The notes under the pieces were generated by a model. That model searched no databases, was not told the origin of the DNA, and was given only the letters and a program-made list of their open reading frames with translations. Made by a program: the position numbers and the translations under genes. 64,000 nt of DNA from Kerstersia gyiorum. Its GTDB lineage: Bacteria > Pseudomonadota > Gammaproteobacteria > Burkholderiales > Burkholderiaceae_B. The stretch covers positions 124,001 to 188,000 of the forward strand of contig NZ_SGWZ01000005.1 of assembly GCF_004216755.1 (NCBI RefSeq), in the 5' to 3' direction. Below are positions 16,619 through 24,640 of this stretch, piece by piece (position 1 is the first letter of the stretch; every line of letters starts with the position of its first letter).

Positions 16619-17161
16619 TCAGTCGTCGCCCAGGAACCACTCGCCAGCGGGCAGAGGCACCTGCAGCAGTTCGACGAATACGCCATACACCACCAGACCG
16701 ACCAGCACGGCCAGCGCGATGGTGGAAAAGCGCCACATGGCGCCCGGCCCCTTGAGCAGGGAGATCATCAACCACAGATACAGTACGGTGGACAGCGCGA
16801 ATCCTGCATAGACAATGGCAGCGATATACAGGGCAGCGCCGATCAGACCCAGCACCAGCCGGCCGAAATGCACCGGCGCGTGTTCCGGGTCTGCACTCTC
16901 GGCCGCCTCCTGCAAGGCCTCCTGCACCACGGCGGCAGGATTGGCCACCGGCACCGGGGCGGTGCGACCGCGCACGCTCTGAATGAACAACAGCAACCCC
17001 AGCAGCGCCAGCACCAGTCCATAGGCCATGGGAAACACACTCGGGCCAATATCGGTATCGGTCAGACTGGGAGGAAAACCTCGCGCCACCACGACAGCCG
17101 CCAGGCCGCCTCCCATGGACAGCAGGCCCACCAGTGCGCTGGCTTTATCTTTTATAAACAC
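16619..17161 (-). CDS. tctB: Tripartite tricarboxylate transporter, small membrane subunit
   Basis: The 180-residue protein has four hydrophobic segments (ALVGLLSMGGGLAAVVVA, GLVLALLGLLLFIQS, LGLIGAALYIAAIVYAGFAL and IALAVLVGLVVYGVFV), as in TctB/DUF1468. The start codon is GTG at 17161, supported by AGGA eight bases upstream. It precedes tctA closely. A charged/proline loop sits between spans two and three (about residues 65-95). Confidence 0.88.
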   Translation of the reverse strand: MFIKDKASALVGLLSMGGGLAAVVVARGFPPSLTDTDIGPSVFPMAYGLVLALLGLLLFIQSVRGRTAPVPVANPAAVVQEALQEAAESADPEHAPVHFGRLVLGLIGAALYIAAIVYAGFALSTVLYLWLMISLLKGPGAMWRFSTIALAVLVGLVVYGVFVELLQVPLPAGEWFLGDD

Positions 17162-17255
17162 GATGATTATCCTGACAGGGACTCAATAGTTTCTGCCTGC
17201 AGATACCTGCAGGCCGGGGCCTCTGCCCGCCCCGCCATCAGGGCGGCATGACGGC

Positions 17256-17286
17256 AAAAAGCGCCCGGCACATGCAACGGGCGCTT
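17256..17286 (-). terminator. Attenuator-like terminator between tctC and tctB
   Basis: On the minus strand AAGCGCCCG pairs with CGGGCGCTT (9 bp, 10-nt loop), followed by TTTTT. It lies 18 bp after the tctC stop and before tctB, so it should let only part of the transcription pass. This would give an excess of the periplasmic binding protein. Confidence 0.75.
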
Positions 17287-17303
17287 CCCCAGCCGGTTCA
17301 CGC

Positions 17304-18263
17304 TCAGCGGCGCAGGCCCAGCTCGTCGATCAAGGCCTTGAACGTGGCCTCTTCCTGGACCAGGCTGGCCTGGAAGGCATCGGCGTCGTCAAACACGCGC
17401 CCCAGGTCCAGGCGCTCCAGCACCTCGATGAACGCCGGTTCTTCCGCAGCCTGGCGGGCCGCAACGCGCAGCTTTTCCACCACGGCAGGCGGCAGGCCCT
17501 TCGGCCCCACCAGCGCACGCCAGGTACCGATGGAGAGGTCGATGCCCTTTTCCTTCAGGGTAGGCACTTCCTCGAAACCACGGGCACGTTCATCGGCCAT
17601 CACGCCCAGGGTACGCAGCGTGCCGGAAGACACGTGGGTAGCCACTTCGGCCGGGCTCACGGTCACGGCTTCGATATGATCACCCAGCAGAGCCGTCACG
17701 GCCGGCGCGGCACCATCATACGGCACGTGGTTGAACTTGCTGCCCAGCTTTTGCTCGTAGGCGATGGCTGCCAGGTGCCAGATCGAGCCGGTACCAGCAT
17801 TGCCGACGCGCACTTTGCCCGGGTTCTGCTTCACGTATTCGTTGAATTCTTCCAGCGTCTGCCAGGGGGCATCGGCACGCACCGTCACCGCCGCCGGATC
17901 GGCATTGATACGGGCGATGGGCGTGAAATCGCTGGTCTTGAAGGGCGCCAGGCCCAGGCTGGGTAGAATGGCCATTTCCACCACGACCATGCCGAGCTTG
18001 TAGCCGTTGGGACGGGCCTTGGCGACATCCGCCGTACCGATGGCCGTACCACCGCCCGGCTTGTTCACCACACCCATGGGCTGGCCCAGATGCGGTTTAA
18101 TGGCTTCGGCGAACGCGCGTGCCACGGCATCAGTACCGCCGCCTGCGGCCGTGGGCACGACCAGTTCGATGGAACGGGTAGGATACTCCGCCGCCTGGGC
18201 TGCACCTGCAAACATCGCTGCCGCGACCATCGCGCCAGCAAATCGGATAATGCCTTGCTTCAT
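17304..18263 (-). CDS. tctC: Tripartite tricarboxylate transporter periplasmic binding protein
   Basis: The 319-residue TctC/Bug-family protein has a signal peptide (MKQGIIRFAGAMVAAAMFAG, cut near AQA-AEYP). Family landmarks are YPTRSIELVVPTAAGGGTD, GTAIGTADVAKARPNGYKLG and LEEVNEYV-like segments; this copy has VPYDGAAPAVTALLGDHIEA. It captures a carboxylate in the periplasm for TctAB. The start at 18263 is backed by AGGA; the upstream extension lacks a signal peptide at its end. It is first in its operon, with a dgo-like operator about 70 bp upstream. Confidence 0.92.
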   Translation of the reverse strand: MKQGIIRFAGAMVAAAMFAGAAQAAEYPTRSIELVVPTAAGGGTDAVARAFAEAIKPHLGQPMGVVNKPGGGTAIGTADVAKARPNGYKLGMVVVEMAILPSLGLAPFKTSDFTPIARINADPAAVTVRADAPWQTLEEFNEYVKQNPGKVRVGNAGTGSIWHLAAIAYEQKLGSKFNHVPYDGAAPAVTALLGDHIEAVTVSPAEVATHVSSGTLRTLGVMADERARGFEEVPTLKEKGIDLSIGTWRALVGPKGLPPAVVEKLRVAARQAAEEPAFIEVLERLDLGRVFDDADAFQASLVQEEATFKALIDELGLRR

Positions 18264-18334
18264 GTTTCCTCCAGTCGAGAGCACTCTGGTTTCCGGTCTA
18301 TGCGCCGGGTGTCCCGCAGCCATTAGAGATATAA

Positions 18335-18350
18335 AATTATCATCATACAA
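18335..18350 (-). promoter_or_regulatory. Operator-like element upstream of tctC, shared with dgoK
   Basis: AATTATCATCATACAA differs from the element at 22255-22270 by one base in sixteen and has the same orientation relative to its operon. TTGTAT at its minus-strand start with TCTAAT 17 bp on could also serve as a weak promoter. The FadR-type regulator gene next door is the likely binder (inference). Confidence 0.55.
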
Positions 18351-18428
18351 TTAACTTGGGGCTAAGGCCCGGCAGACTTCTCCGAATTTACCCGCCCCCC
18401 CTACCAACCTGAACTGCGTCGGTCGGTC

Positions 18429-19136
18429 CTATTGACGCGGCGCGGGCCCGTCGGGCAAGCGCTTGCGTGCATCCACCAATATGCCGAGCATGGCGGCATG
18501 GGCAGCCACTTCATCCTGCCGGGCAATGGCCGCACATACCCGTCCATGTTCCGGCAAGGACAAATTAAAACTGGAAGCGTGCTCGGCATTCAGCACCAGC
18601 ACGCCTTCCAGCACCATTTCAATCAAGGACACCAGGGTGTTGAGCATGGGATTGCCGCCAGCCGCCAGCACCTCGCGGTGAAAAGCCAGGTCGGCCTCCA
18701 CCCAGGCGTGCTGGTCCCTGGCGCTTTCCATCAAGGCATAGGCATGCTCGATACGCTGCAATTGCGCCGGGGTGCGCTTGCGCGCCGCCAGCGCCGCCAC
18801 GCCCGGTTCCAGCACTTCGCGGACTTCCGCCAATTGCCGCAGGAACTCCAGGCTGAGGCCGGCCGCAGCCCGCCAGGCAAGGATGTCCGGATCCAGCAGG
18901 TTCCAGGTGTCCTGCGGCCGCACGCGCATGCCCAGCCTGGGCTTGACGTCCAGCAGGCCCTTGGCCACCAGAACCTTGGTCGCCTCACGCAAGGCCGTCC
19001 GGCTGACACTCAGCTCCAGGGACAGCTCTTCCTCGCTGGGCAGGGCCGTGCCAGGCGCATAGCGGCCTGCCGCAATGCGCCTTCCCAACTCATGCACCAC
19101 CTGCCCATGCAGGCTACGACCCGAATATGTTGCCAA
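18429..19136 (-). CDS. FadR-type GntR transcriptional regulator of the galactonate/tct genes
   Basis: The 235-residue protein has an N-terminal GntR winged helix (GQVVHELGRRIAAGRYAPGT, LPSEEELSLELSVSRTALRE) and a C-terminal all-helical FCD effector domain (about residues 85-220) whose metal-binding His/Asp side chains are present (AFHREVLAAGGN, LPEHGRVCAAI). The start is TTG at 19136, only a few bases after the dgoD stop, keeping the wHTH intact. The position as last gene of dgoK-dgoA-dgoD resembles dgoR, which represses galactonate genes in enterobacteria; identity is inferred. Confidence 0.85.
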   Translation of the reverse strand: MATYSGRSLHGQVVHELGRRIAAGRYAPGTALPSEEELSLELSVSRTALREATKVLVAKGLLDVKPRLGMRVRPQDTWNLLDPDILAWRAAAGLSLEFLRQLAEVREVLEPGVAALAARKRTPAQLQRIEHAYALMESARDQHAWVEADLAFHREVLAAGGNPMLNTLVSLIEMVLEGVLVLNAEHASSFNLSLPEHGRVCAAIARQDEVAAHAAMLGILVDARKRLPDGPAPRQ

Positions 19137-19139
19137 GCC

Positions 19140-20288
19140 CTACCACTCCGCTACGCTACCGTCCCGATGACGCCATACAGGGTTACGCCAGCGATGGCCA
19201 ACCTTGGCGCGCTCAGCGACATAATCCTCGTTCACTTCAATTCCCAGGCCAGGCCCCTGCGGGATCCGTACGTAGCCATCCTCGTAGGCAAAAGCTTCCG
19301 GGTTGCTGACATAGTCCAGCAAATCATTGCTGGCGTTGTAATGGATGCCCAGGCTCTGTTCCTGGATGAACGCATTGTATGACACCGCATCTATCTGCAA
19401 GCAGGCCGCCAGCGCAATCGGCCCCAGCGGGCAATGCAGCGCCAGCCCGACGTCATAGGCTTCCGCCATGGCAGCGATCTTGCGGCACTCCGTGATGCCA
19501 CCGGCGTGCGAGGCATCCGGCTGGACGATATCCACATAGCCCTGGCTCAGAATGTGCTTGAAATCCCAACGCGAATACAGGCGTTCGCCCAGGGCGATCG
19601 GCGCGCTGGCATGCGGCGCCAGTTCCTTCAGGGCTTCATAGTGCTCCGACAGCACGGGCTCTTCGATGAACATCAGATTGTAGGGCGCCAGCTCGCGCAT
19701 CAGCACCTTCGCCATGGGCTTGTGCACGCGGCCATGGAAGTCCACGCCGATACCCACATTGGGGCCGACGGCTTCGCGCACGGCAGCCACGTTGGCCAGC
19801 GCGGCCGTGACCTTGTCGAAACTGTCGATGTACTGCATTTCCTCGGTGCCATTCATCTTGACGGCCTGGAAACCACGCGCCACGGCTTCCTGAGCCGCAC
19901 GCGCCGTGTCTGCGGGGCGGTCGCCACCGATCCACGAATACACTTTGATGCTGTGACGTACCGGGCCGCCCAGCAGATCAGCCACGGGAACGCCAAGCGC
20001 CTTGCCCTTGATGTCCCAGAGCGCCTGGTCGATCCCGGCCAGCGCGCTCATATGCAGGCCGCCGCCACGGTAGAAACCGCCACGGTACAGCACATTCCAG
20101 TGGTCCTCGATCGTGCGCGGGTCGCGACCGATCAGGTAGTCGGCCATTTCCTCGACCACGGCCGCAACGCTGGCCGCCTTGCCTTCCAGAACGGGCTCGC
20201 CCCAGCCCACGATGCCGGTGTCGGTTTCAATTTTCAGGAACAGCCAGCGCGGCGGTACCAGATAGGTGGTCAAACGGGTAATTTTCAT
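19140..20288 (-). CDS. dgoD: D-galactonate dehydratase
   Basis: The 382-residue enolase-superfamily enzyme matches the length of E. coli DgoD. Metal ligands Asp183, Glu209 and Glu235 and catalytic His185 and His285 all fall at the same numbers as in E. coli (VDFHGR, FIEEP, LGERLYSR, LHCPLGPIA). It dehydrates D-galactonate to 2-dehydro-3-deoxy-D-galactonate. The start at 20288 (MKITRLTTY) is the family start; a 27-residue upstream extension was rejected. It follows dgoA by 110 bp. Confidence 0.95.
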   Translation of the reverse strand: MKITRLTTYLVPPRWLFLKIETDTGIVGWGEPVLEGKAASVAAVVEEMADYLIGRDPRTIEDHWNVLYRGGFYRGGGLHMSALAGIDQALWDIKGKALGVPVADLLGGPVRHSIKVYSWIGGDRPADTARAAQEAVARGFQAVKMNGTEEMQYIDSFDKVTAALANVAAVREAVGPNVGIGVDFHGRVHKPMAKVLMRELAPYNLMFIEEPVLSEHYEALKELAPHASAPIALGERLYSRWDFKHILSQGYVDIVQPDASHAGGITECRKIAAMAEAYDVGLALHCPLGPIALAACLQIDAVSYNAFIQEQSLGIHYNASNDLLDYVSNPEAFAYEDGYVRIPQGPGLGIEVNEDYVAERAKVGHRWRNPVWRHRDGSVAEW

Positions 20289-20398
20289 CGTGCATCCTGC
20301 CGTCAGGCGCCCTACCGGGCAGGCCTGAAAAGGAGTAGACCGCTTGCGCAAGCAGGCCGCGGCCATCAAAAGAAGGGATAAGGCTTGTTGCGTACGCC

Positions 20399-21049
20399 TC
20401 AGACGTCCTGGCGCAAGGCGCGCCAGGACGACATGAACGCGGCCGCGTTGCGGCCCACCGTCGCCGCGTCGTCACCCGCCCGGTACAGCGCCGACCCCAG
20501 CCCGAAGCCGGAGGCACCGGCTTCCAGATAAGCCTGCATGCTTTGCGGCTTGATGCCTCCCACCGGCAGCAGCGGCACCGATTTCGGCACCACGGCGCGC
20601 CAGGCCTTGATCACCACCGGCGGCATGGCTTCGGCCGGGAAGGCCTTCAGGCCATCCGCACCCGCATCCAGCGCGGCAAAGGCTTCCGTGGGCGTGGCCA
20701 CGCCCGGCGTCACGACCATGCCGGCCGCATGGGCAGCACGCACCACGGCCAGATCTGCATGCGGCATCACTACCAGGCGGCCGCCGGCATCGTGGACTTC
20801 CTGCACGGCAGCCGGGCTCATGACCGTTCCCGCGCCGATGATCGCGTCCTGCGGCAACGCCGCCAGCAGGCGCCGGATGCTCTCGAGCGGTTCCGGCGAA
20901 TTCAGCGGCACTTCAATCAGGCGAAAACCCGCCGCATACAGCGCCTCGCCAATGGCGACCACTTCATCGGGACGCACGCCACGCAGAATGGCGACCATGC
21001 CGGTTGCAGACAAGGTTTGCTTGAAATGAGCGGACAATTCGTGATTCAT
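20399..21049 (-). CDS. dgoA: 2-dehydro-3-deoxy-6-phosphogalactonate aldolase
   Basis: The 216-residue KDPG/KDPGal aldolase-family protein has Schiff-base Lys135 in GLKAFPAEA, and VAILRGVRPDEV, RLIEVPLNSPEPLESI and GAGTV motifs. The Asn-Ser-Pro after 'PL' (LNSPEP) is characteristic of KDPGal aldolases rather than Eda. It splits KDPGal into pyruvate and glyceraldehyde 3-phosphate. It lies between dgoK and dgoD, completing the De Ley-Doudoroff route. Confidence 0.93.
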   Translation of the reverse strand: MNHELSAHFKQTLSATGMVAILRGVRPDEVVAIGEALYAAGFRLIEVPLNSPEPLESIRRLLAALPQDAIIGAGTVMSPAAVQEVHDAGGRLVVMPHADLAVVRAAHAAGMVVTPGVATPTEAFAALDAGADGLKAFPAEAMPPVVIKAWRAVVPKSVPLLPVGGIKPQSMQAYLEAGASGFGLGSALYRAGDDAATVGRNAAAFMSSWRALRQDV

Positions 21050-21197
21050 GGCTATTTCTGATTCCTGTTGATACGACGCGCCGGCAACTGGCTGCCGGAA
21101 CGACGCCTGAGACCCTGGCTGGCGCCCATACCTGGGGCCAACCGCTTAACGCTTTTATCCGCACCTGGGGCAGGTTCACACCCTGCGCGGCGGCAAC

Positions 21198-22232
21198 TCA
21201 ACCTGCATGCTGTTCCTGGGCGCTGATCAGCGCCCATAGCCCGCGCACCGTTGCATCCTCATCCACCGAAATGGCATCCAGATCATTGACCAGCATGGCC
21301 TGGCGGTAGCGCTGGCACAGATGCGCCCGGCCGACCACGGCCACCCGCGCCGTGCGCCACTCAGGGGCAAGGCCGGCGAGCAGGCCGCGGATCTCATGTC
21401 CGATCAACAGGCCCGAGAGATAGTCGATCTGTTCCGCGCCCGACAGCGCGTGGGTCAGCCCCAGGGTGCGGCTGCTGAAAATCGTGGACAACAGGCCGCG
21501 GTCGCCATGGAGCGAGGCCGCATTGCGAATGCCGCGGTCAAACGCCTGCCGGGCGTCGGGATCGCTGGCATCCAGCCCTTGCTCGGCCATCGAGCGGCCC
21601 AACACACTGTGACGCGACAGCAAGGCAAATACCTCGCCCGTCATGAAGGTGTCGAAGTGCACAATGACGCCGTCTTCGACCTGCACCCATTTGCTATGCG
21701 TACCCGGCAGGCCGATCAACCAGCGCCCGCCGGTTCCCAGCCCGGCATGTTCCAGGTGCGACAGCACACCGGCAATCTGCGTTTCCTCGCCGCGCATCAC
21801 ATTGGGCAACTCGCCATGTTCGATCAGGCCGGGCGCGATATGCACCTGCACGCCGTTGCCCGCATCGACGCTAACCATGCTGCCTGCCAGGCCATCGGTG
21901 GTAGCGGGCAAGGGGATATAGGCGGCCTCACGCCAGCCCTGGGCGCTGCCGACCATGCCACAGGCCGCGACATGTCGCGAAGTATTGGGCTGCGCCAGCC
22001 AATCCCCGGCAATCTGCCAGAAGGCCTGGGCAAAGCGTGCCGAGCGGCTGGCGGCGTCGTCACCACTGCCGGGCAGGCCCATGATGCCCCAATCGTTGCC
22101 CCTGACATCCAGGATGGCTCCCGACGCCGACAGCAAATAGGCACGCAACGAACTGGTGCCCCAATCCAGGGCCACAAACTGGGTGACGCCATCGCTGACA
22201 GCGCGGCAAAAAGAGGAGATCTGGCTCTTCAC
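21198..22232 (-). CDS. dgoK: 2-dehydro-3-deoxygalactonokinase
   Basis: The 344-residue sugar kinase has VALDWGTSSLRAYLL (phosphate loop), LIGLPGTHSKWVQVEDG and FMTGEVFALLSRHSVLG, the DgoK signatures. It phosphorylates 2-dehydro-3-deoxy-D-galactonate at O6. The start is GTG at 22232, with AAGGA about 10 bp upstream. It is first in the operon, directly downstream of the shared operator element. dgoA begins about 150 bp further on. Confidence 0.92.
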   Translation of the reverse strand: MKSQISSFCRAVSDGVTQFVALDWGTSSLRAYLLSASGAILDVRGNDWGIMGLPGSGDDAASRSARFAQAFWQIAGDWLAQPNTSRHVAACGMVGSAQGWREAAYIPLPATTDGLAGSMVSVDAGNGVQVHIAPGLIEHGELPNVMRGEETQIAGVLSHLEHAGLGTGGRWLIGLPGTHSKWVQVEDGVIVHFDTFMTGEVFALLSRHSVLGRSMAEQGLDASDPDARQAFDRGIRNAASLHGDRGLLSTIFSSRTLGLTHALSGAEQIDYLSGLLIGHEIRGLLAGLAPEWRTARVAVVGRAHLCQRYRQAMLVNDLDAISVDEDATVRGLWALISAQEQHAG

Positions 22233-22254
22233 GGGGTACGCATCCTTGTAATCG

Positions 22255-22270
22255 AATTATCATAATACAA
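22255..22270 (-). promoter_or_regulatory. Operator-like element upstream of dgoK, shared with tctC
   Basis: AATTATCATAATACAA contains the perfect 5-bp inverted repeat ATTAT-C-ATAAT and is nearly identical to 18335-18350. It lies 23 bp before the dgoK start, where a bound repressor would block the promoter region. Confidence 0.55.
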
Positions 22271-22396
22271 ATCAGCGAAAAGCTGCATCAGGGAAAGACA
22301 GGATGTCTTCCGTCAGCAGGCACACCGGCCCGGCGCAGGGTCATCCTGGCCTGCCAGGCTCTGTCGCGCATGCAGGCCGGGGGTGACACTTTCTTC

Positions 22397-24454
22397 TTAT
22401 TCTTTCTTTTGCAGCAGGGCCTTCAGCATGTCCAGGCGCGCACGCGGCGACATGGCGGCGTCTTCATCCTGCAGTCCCATCCCTGGCGCTTCCAGCCCCA
22501 TCTCTTCAATGAAACGGGAGGGCTCGCGCACCAGATCCTCCCGCGCGCGGCGCCGCTTGCGGCACCAGCTGATCGACAGCGTGCGCTGGGCCCGGGTGAT
22601 GCCTACATACATCAGGCGGCGCTCTTCTTCGATGCGCGCCGCCAGCGATTCCGCCGCCTGGGACGGATCGCCATCCTCGTCGTCGCGCCCCCAGTGCGGC
22701 AGCAAACCTTCTTCCACGCCAGCCATATACACGTGGGGATATTCCAGGCCCTTGGAGGCATGCAGCGTCGAAAGCTTCACGGCATCCGGTTCTTCCTCAT
22801 CCTCCTGGCGATCCAGCATCGTGATCAGCGCCACGCGCTGCACCAGCTCCTGCAGGCTCAGGCCATCTTCGTCGGCCTTGCGCTTGAGCCAATCAACCAA
22901 TTCCAGGACGTTCATCCAGCGAGTCTGGGCAGGACGCTCATCCCAGGTATCGAACAGATAGCGCTCGTACTGGATGGCACCCAACAATTCATCGAGCAAC
23001 TCGGATGCAGGCGCCGCCGGCGTGCCGCTGACCTCATCACGCGCCGAACGGCGGCGCAGGCGGTCCAGGAACTCCCCGAACACCTTGAGCGGCTCGTACT
23101 GGCGCGCCGCCAGCTTGGCCGCCACGCCGCTCTCCGACACGGCCCGCGCCAGCGCGATCCCTCGGGCCGCCGCATGTTCACCCAACACTTGCAGCGTGGC
23201 CTGCCCGATGCCGCGCTTGGGCGTCGTGGCGGCCCGGATGAAGGCCGGGTCGTCTTCCTCATTGGCCAGAATGCGCAGATAGGCCAGGATATCCCGCACT
23301 TCCGCCTTGTCGAAGAAACTCTGTCCGCCGGAAATCGTATAGGGAATGCGCAGGGTACGCAGCGCCTGTTCGAGAATGCGCGACTGGTGATTGCTGCGAT
23401 AGAGGATGGCGAAATCACGCCATGAGGCCTGGCGCTCGAAACGCGCCGCCGAAATCTTCATGGCAATGGATTCCGCTTCGACCGACTCGTCGCCATAGGC
23501 CGTAACGGTAATCGGCTCGCCATCACCCAGTTCCGACCACAGCTTTTTCTCGAACAGCTTGGGGTTGCGTTCGATCACCTGATTGGCCGCATGCAGGATG
23601 CGCCGCACGGAGCGGTAGTTCTGCTCCAGCTTGATGACCTTCATGCCCGGATAATCCGTGGTGAGCCGCGCCAGGTTTTCCAGGGTTGCGCCGCGCCAGG
23701 CATAGATCGCCTGATCGTCGTCGCCCACGGCGGTAAAGCGCGCCCGGTCGCCCGTGAGCCAGCGCACCAGCCGGTACTGGCACTCGTTGGTGTCCTGGTA
23801 TTCATCCACCAGCAGGTAGCGCACCCGCGCCTGCCAGCGCCGCCGCACTTCTTCGTTGCGTTCGAACAGCAACGCAGGCACGCGGATCAGGTCATCGAAA
23901 TCAACCGACTGATAAGCGCGCAGGGTCGCGTCGTAGCTGCGGTAGATATGCGCCGCCTCGACATCGTCCGGCGTCTTCGCCGCGGCGGCGGCGCCATCCG
24001 GGTCCAGCAACGCATTTTTCCACAATGAAATCGTCGACTGCACGGCACGCAGCCGGCCTTTGTCGGTGGTATCCAGCAGTTCCTGGATAATCGCCAGGGC
24101 ATCATCGGCGTCCAGGATGGAAAACTGCGGCTTGAGGCCCGCATGGCGGGCTTCTTCGCGCAGAATCTTCATGCCCAGCGAATGGAAAGTGCTGACCGTC
24201 AGGCCACGTGCCAGGCGTTTTTCCACCAGGCCGGCCACACGCTCGGCCATTTCCCGCGCAGCCTTGTTAGTGAAGGTCAGCGCCACGACATGTCGGGCGG
24301 AATATTCACAGTCCCGCAGAAGATAGGCGATCTTCTGGGTAATGACACGGGTCTTGCCCGACCCCGCGCCAGCAATCACCAGACAGGGTCCACCCAGGTA
24401 CAGCACGGCCTCGCGCTGAGCCGGGTTCAGCCCGGCCACGGCCTCGTTCGACAT
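22397..24454 (-). CDS. rep: ATP-dependent DNA helicase Rep (UvrD/Rep superfamily 1A)
   Basis: The 685-residue 3'-5' helicase has LNPAQREAVLY (Q motif), Walker A GAGSGKT, LLVDEYQDTN (motif II), VGDDDQAIYAWRGA (motif III), YRS-type motif IV and STLHASKGLEY near the C-terminus. The length is close to E. coli Rep (673). It clears protein-DNA blocks ahead of forks. The start at 24454 (MSNEAVAG) is chosen; an ATG four codons upstream is also possible, and the much longer open frame upstream is antisense to the flavoprotein gene. It is divergent from that gene. Confidence 0.93.
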   Translation of the reverse strand: MSNEAVAGLNPAQREAVLYLGGPCLVIAGAGSGKTRVITQKIAYLLRDCEYSARHVVALTFTNKAAREMAERVAGLVEKRLARGLTVSTFHSLGMKILREEARHAGLKPQFSILDADDALAIIQELLDTTDKGRLRAVQSTISLWKNALLDPDGAAAAAKTPDDVEAAHIYRSYDATLRAYQSVDFDDLIRVPALLFERNEEVRRRWQARVRYLLVDEYQDTNECQYRLVRWLTGDRARFTAVGDDDQAIYAWRGATLENLARLTTDYPGMKVIKLEQNYRSVRRILHAANQVIERNPKLFEKKLWSELGDGEPITVTAYGDESVEAESIAMKISAARFERQASWRDFAILYRSNHQSRILEQALRTLRIPYTISGGQSFFDKAEVRDILAYLRILANEEDDPAFIRAATTPKRGIGQATLQVLGEHAAARGIALARAVSESGVAAKLAARQYEPLKVFGEFLDRLRRRSARDEVSGTPAAPASELLDELLGAIQYERYLFDTWDERPAQTRWMNVLELVDWLKRKADEDGLSLQELVQRVALITMLDRQEDEEEPDAVKLSTLHASKGLEYPHVYMAGVEEGLLPHWGRDDEDGDPSQAAESLAARIEEERRLMYVGITRAQRTLSISWCRKRRRAREDLVREPSRFIEEMGLEAPGMGLQDEDAAMSPRARLDMLKALLQKKE

Positions 24455-24640
24455 CTTGGCATCCATCACGAAAAAAAGCGCCGCTATCGGCTCTCGGCGC
24501 CGGCTAGCAGAATAGCACTCCGCCAGCGCGCCAATATGGACATTACCGGAAAATCGTTGTCGCTGGCCGTGGCGCTGCCTAGGATGTCTGCACGCATCGC
24601 CGGACCGGCAGACCGGCCCGACTCTCCCGAGGAGCCATCC

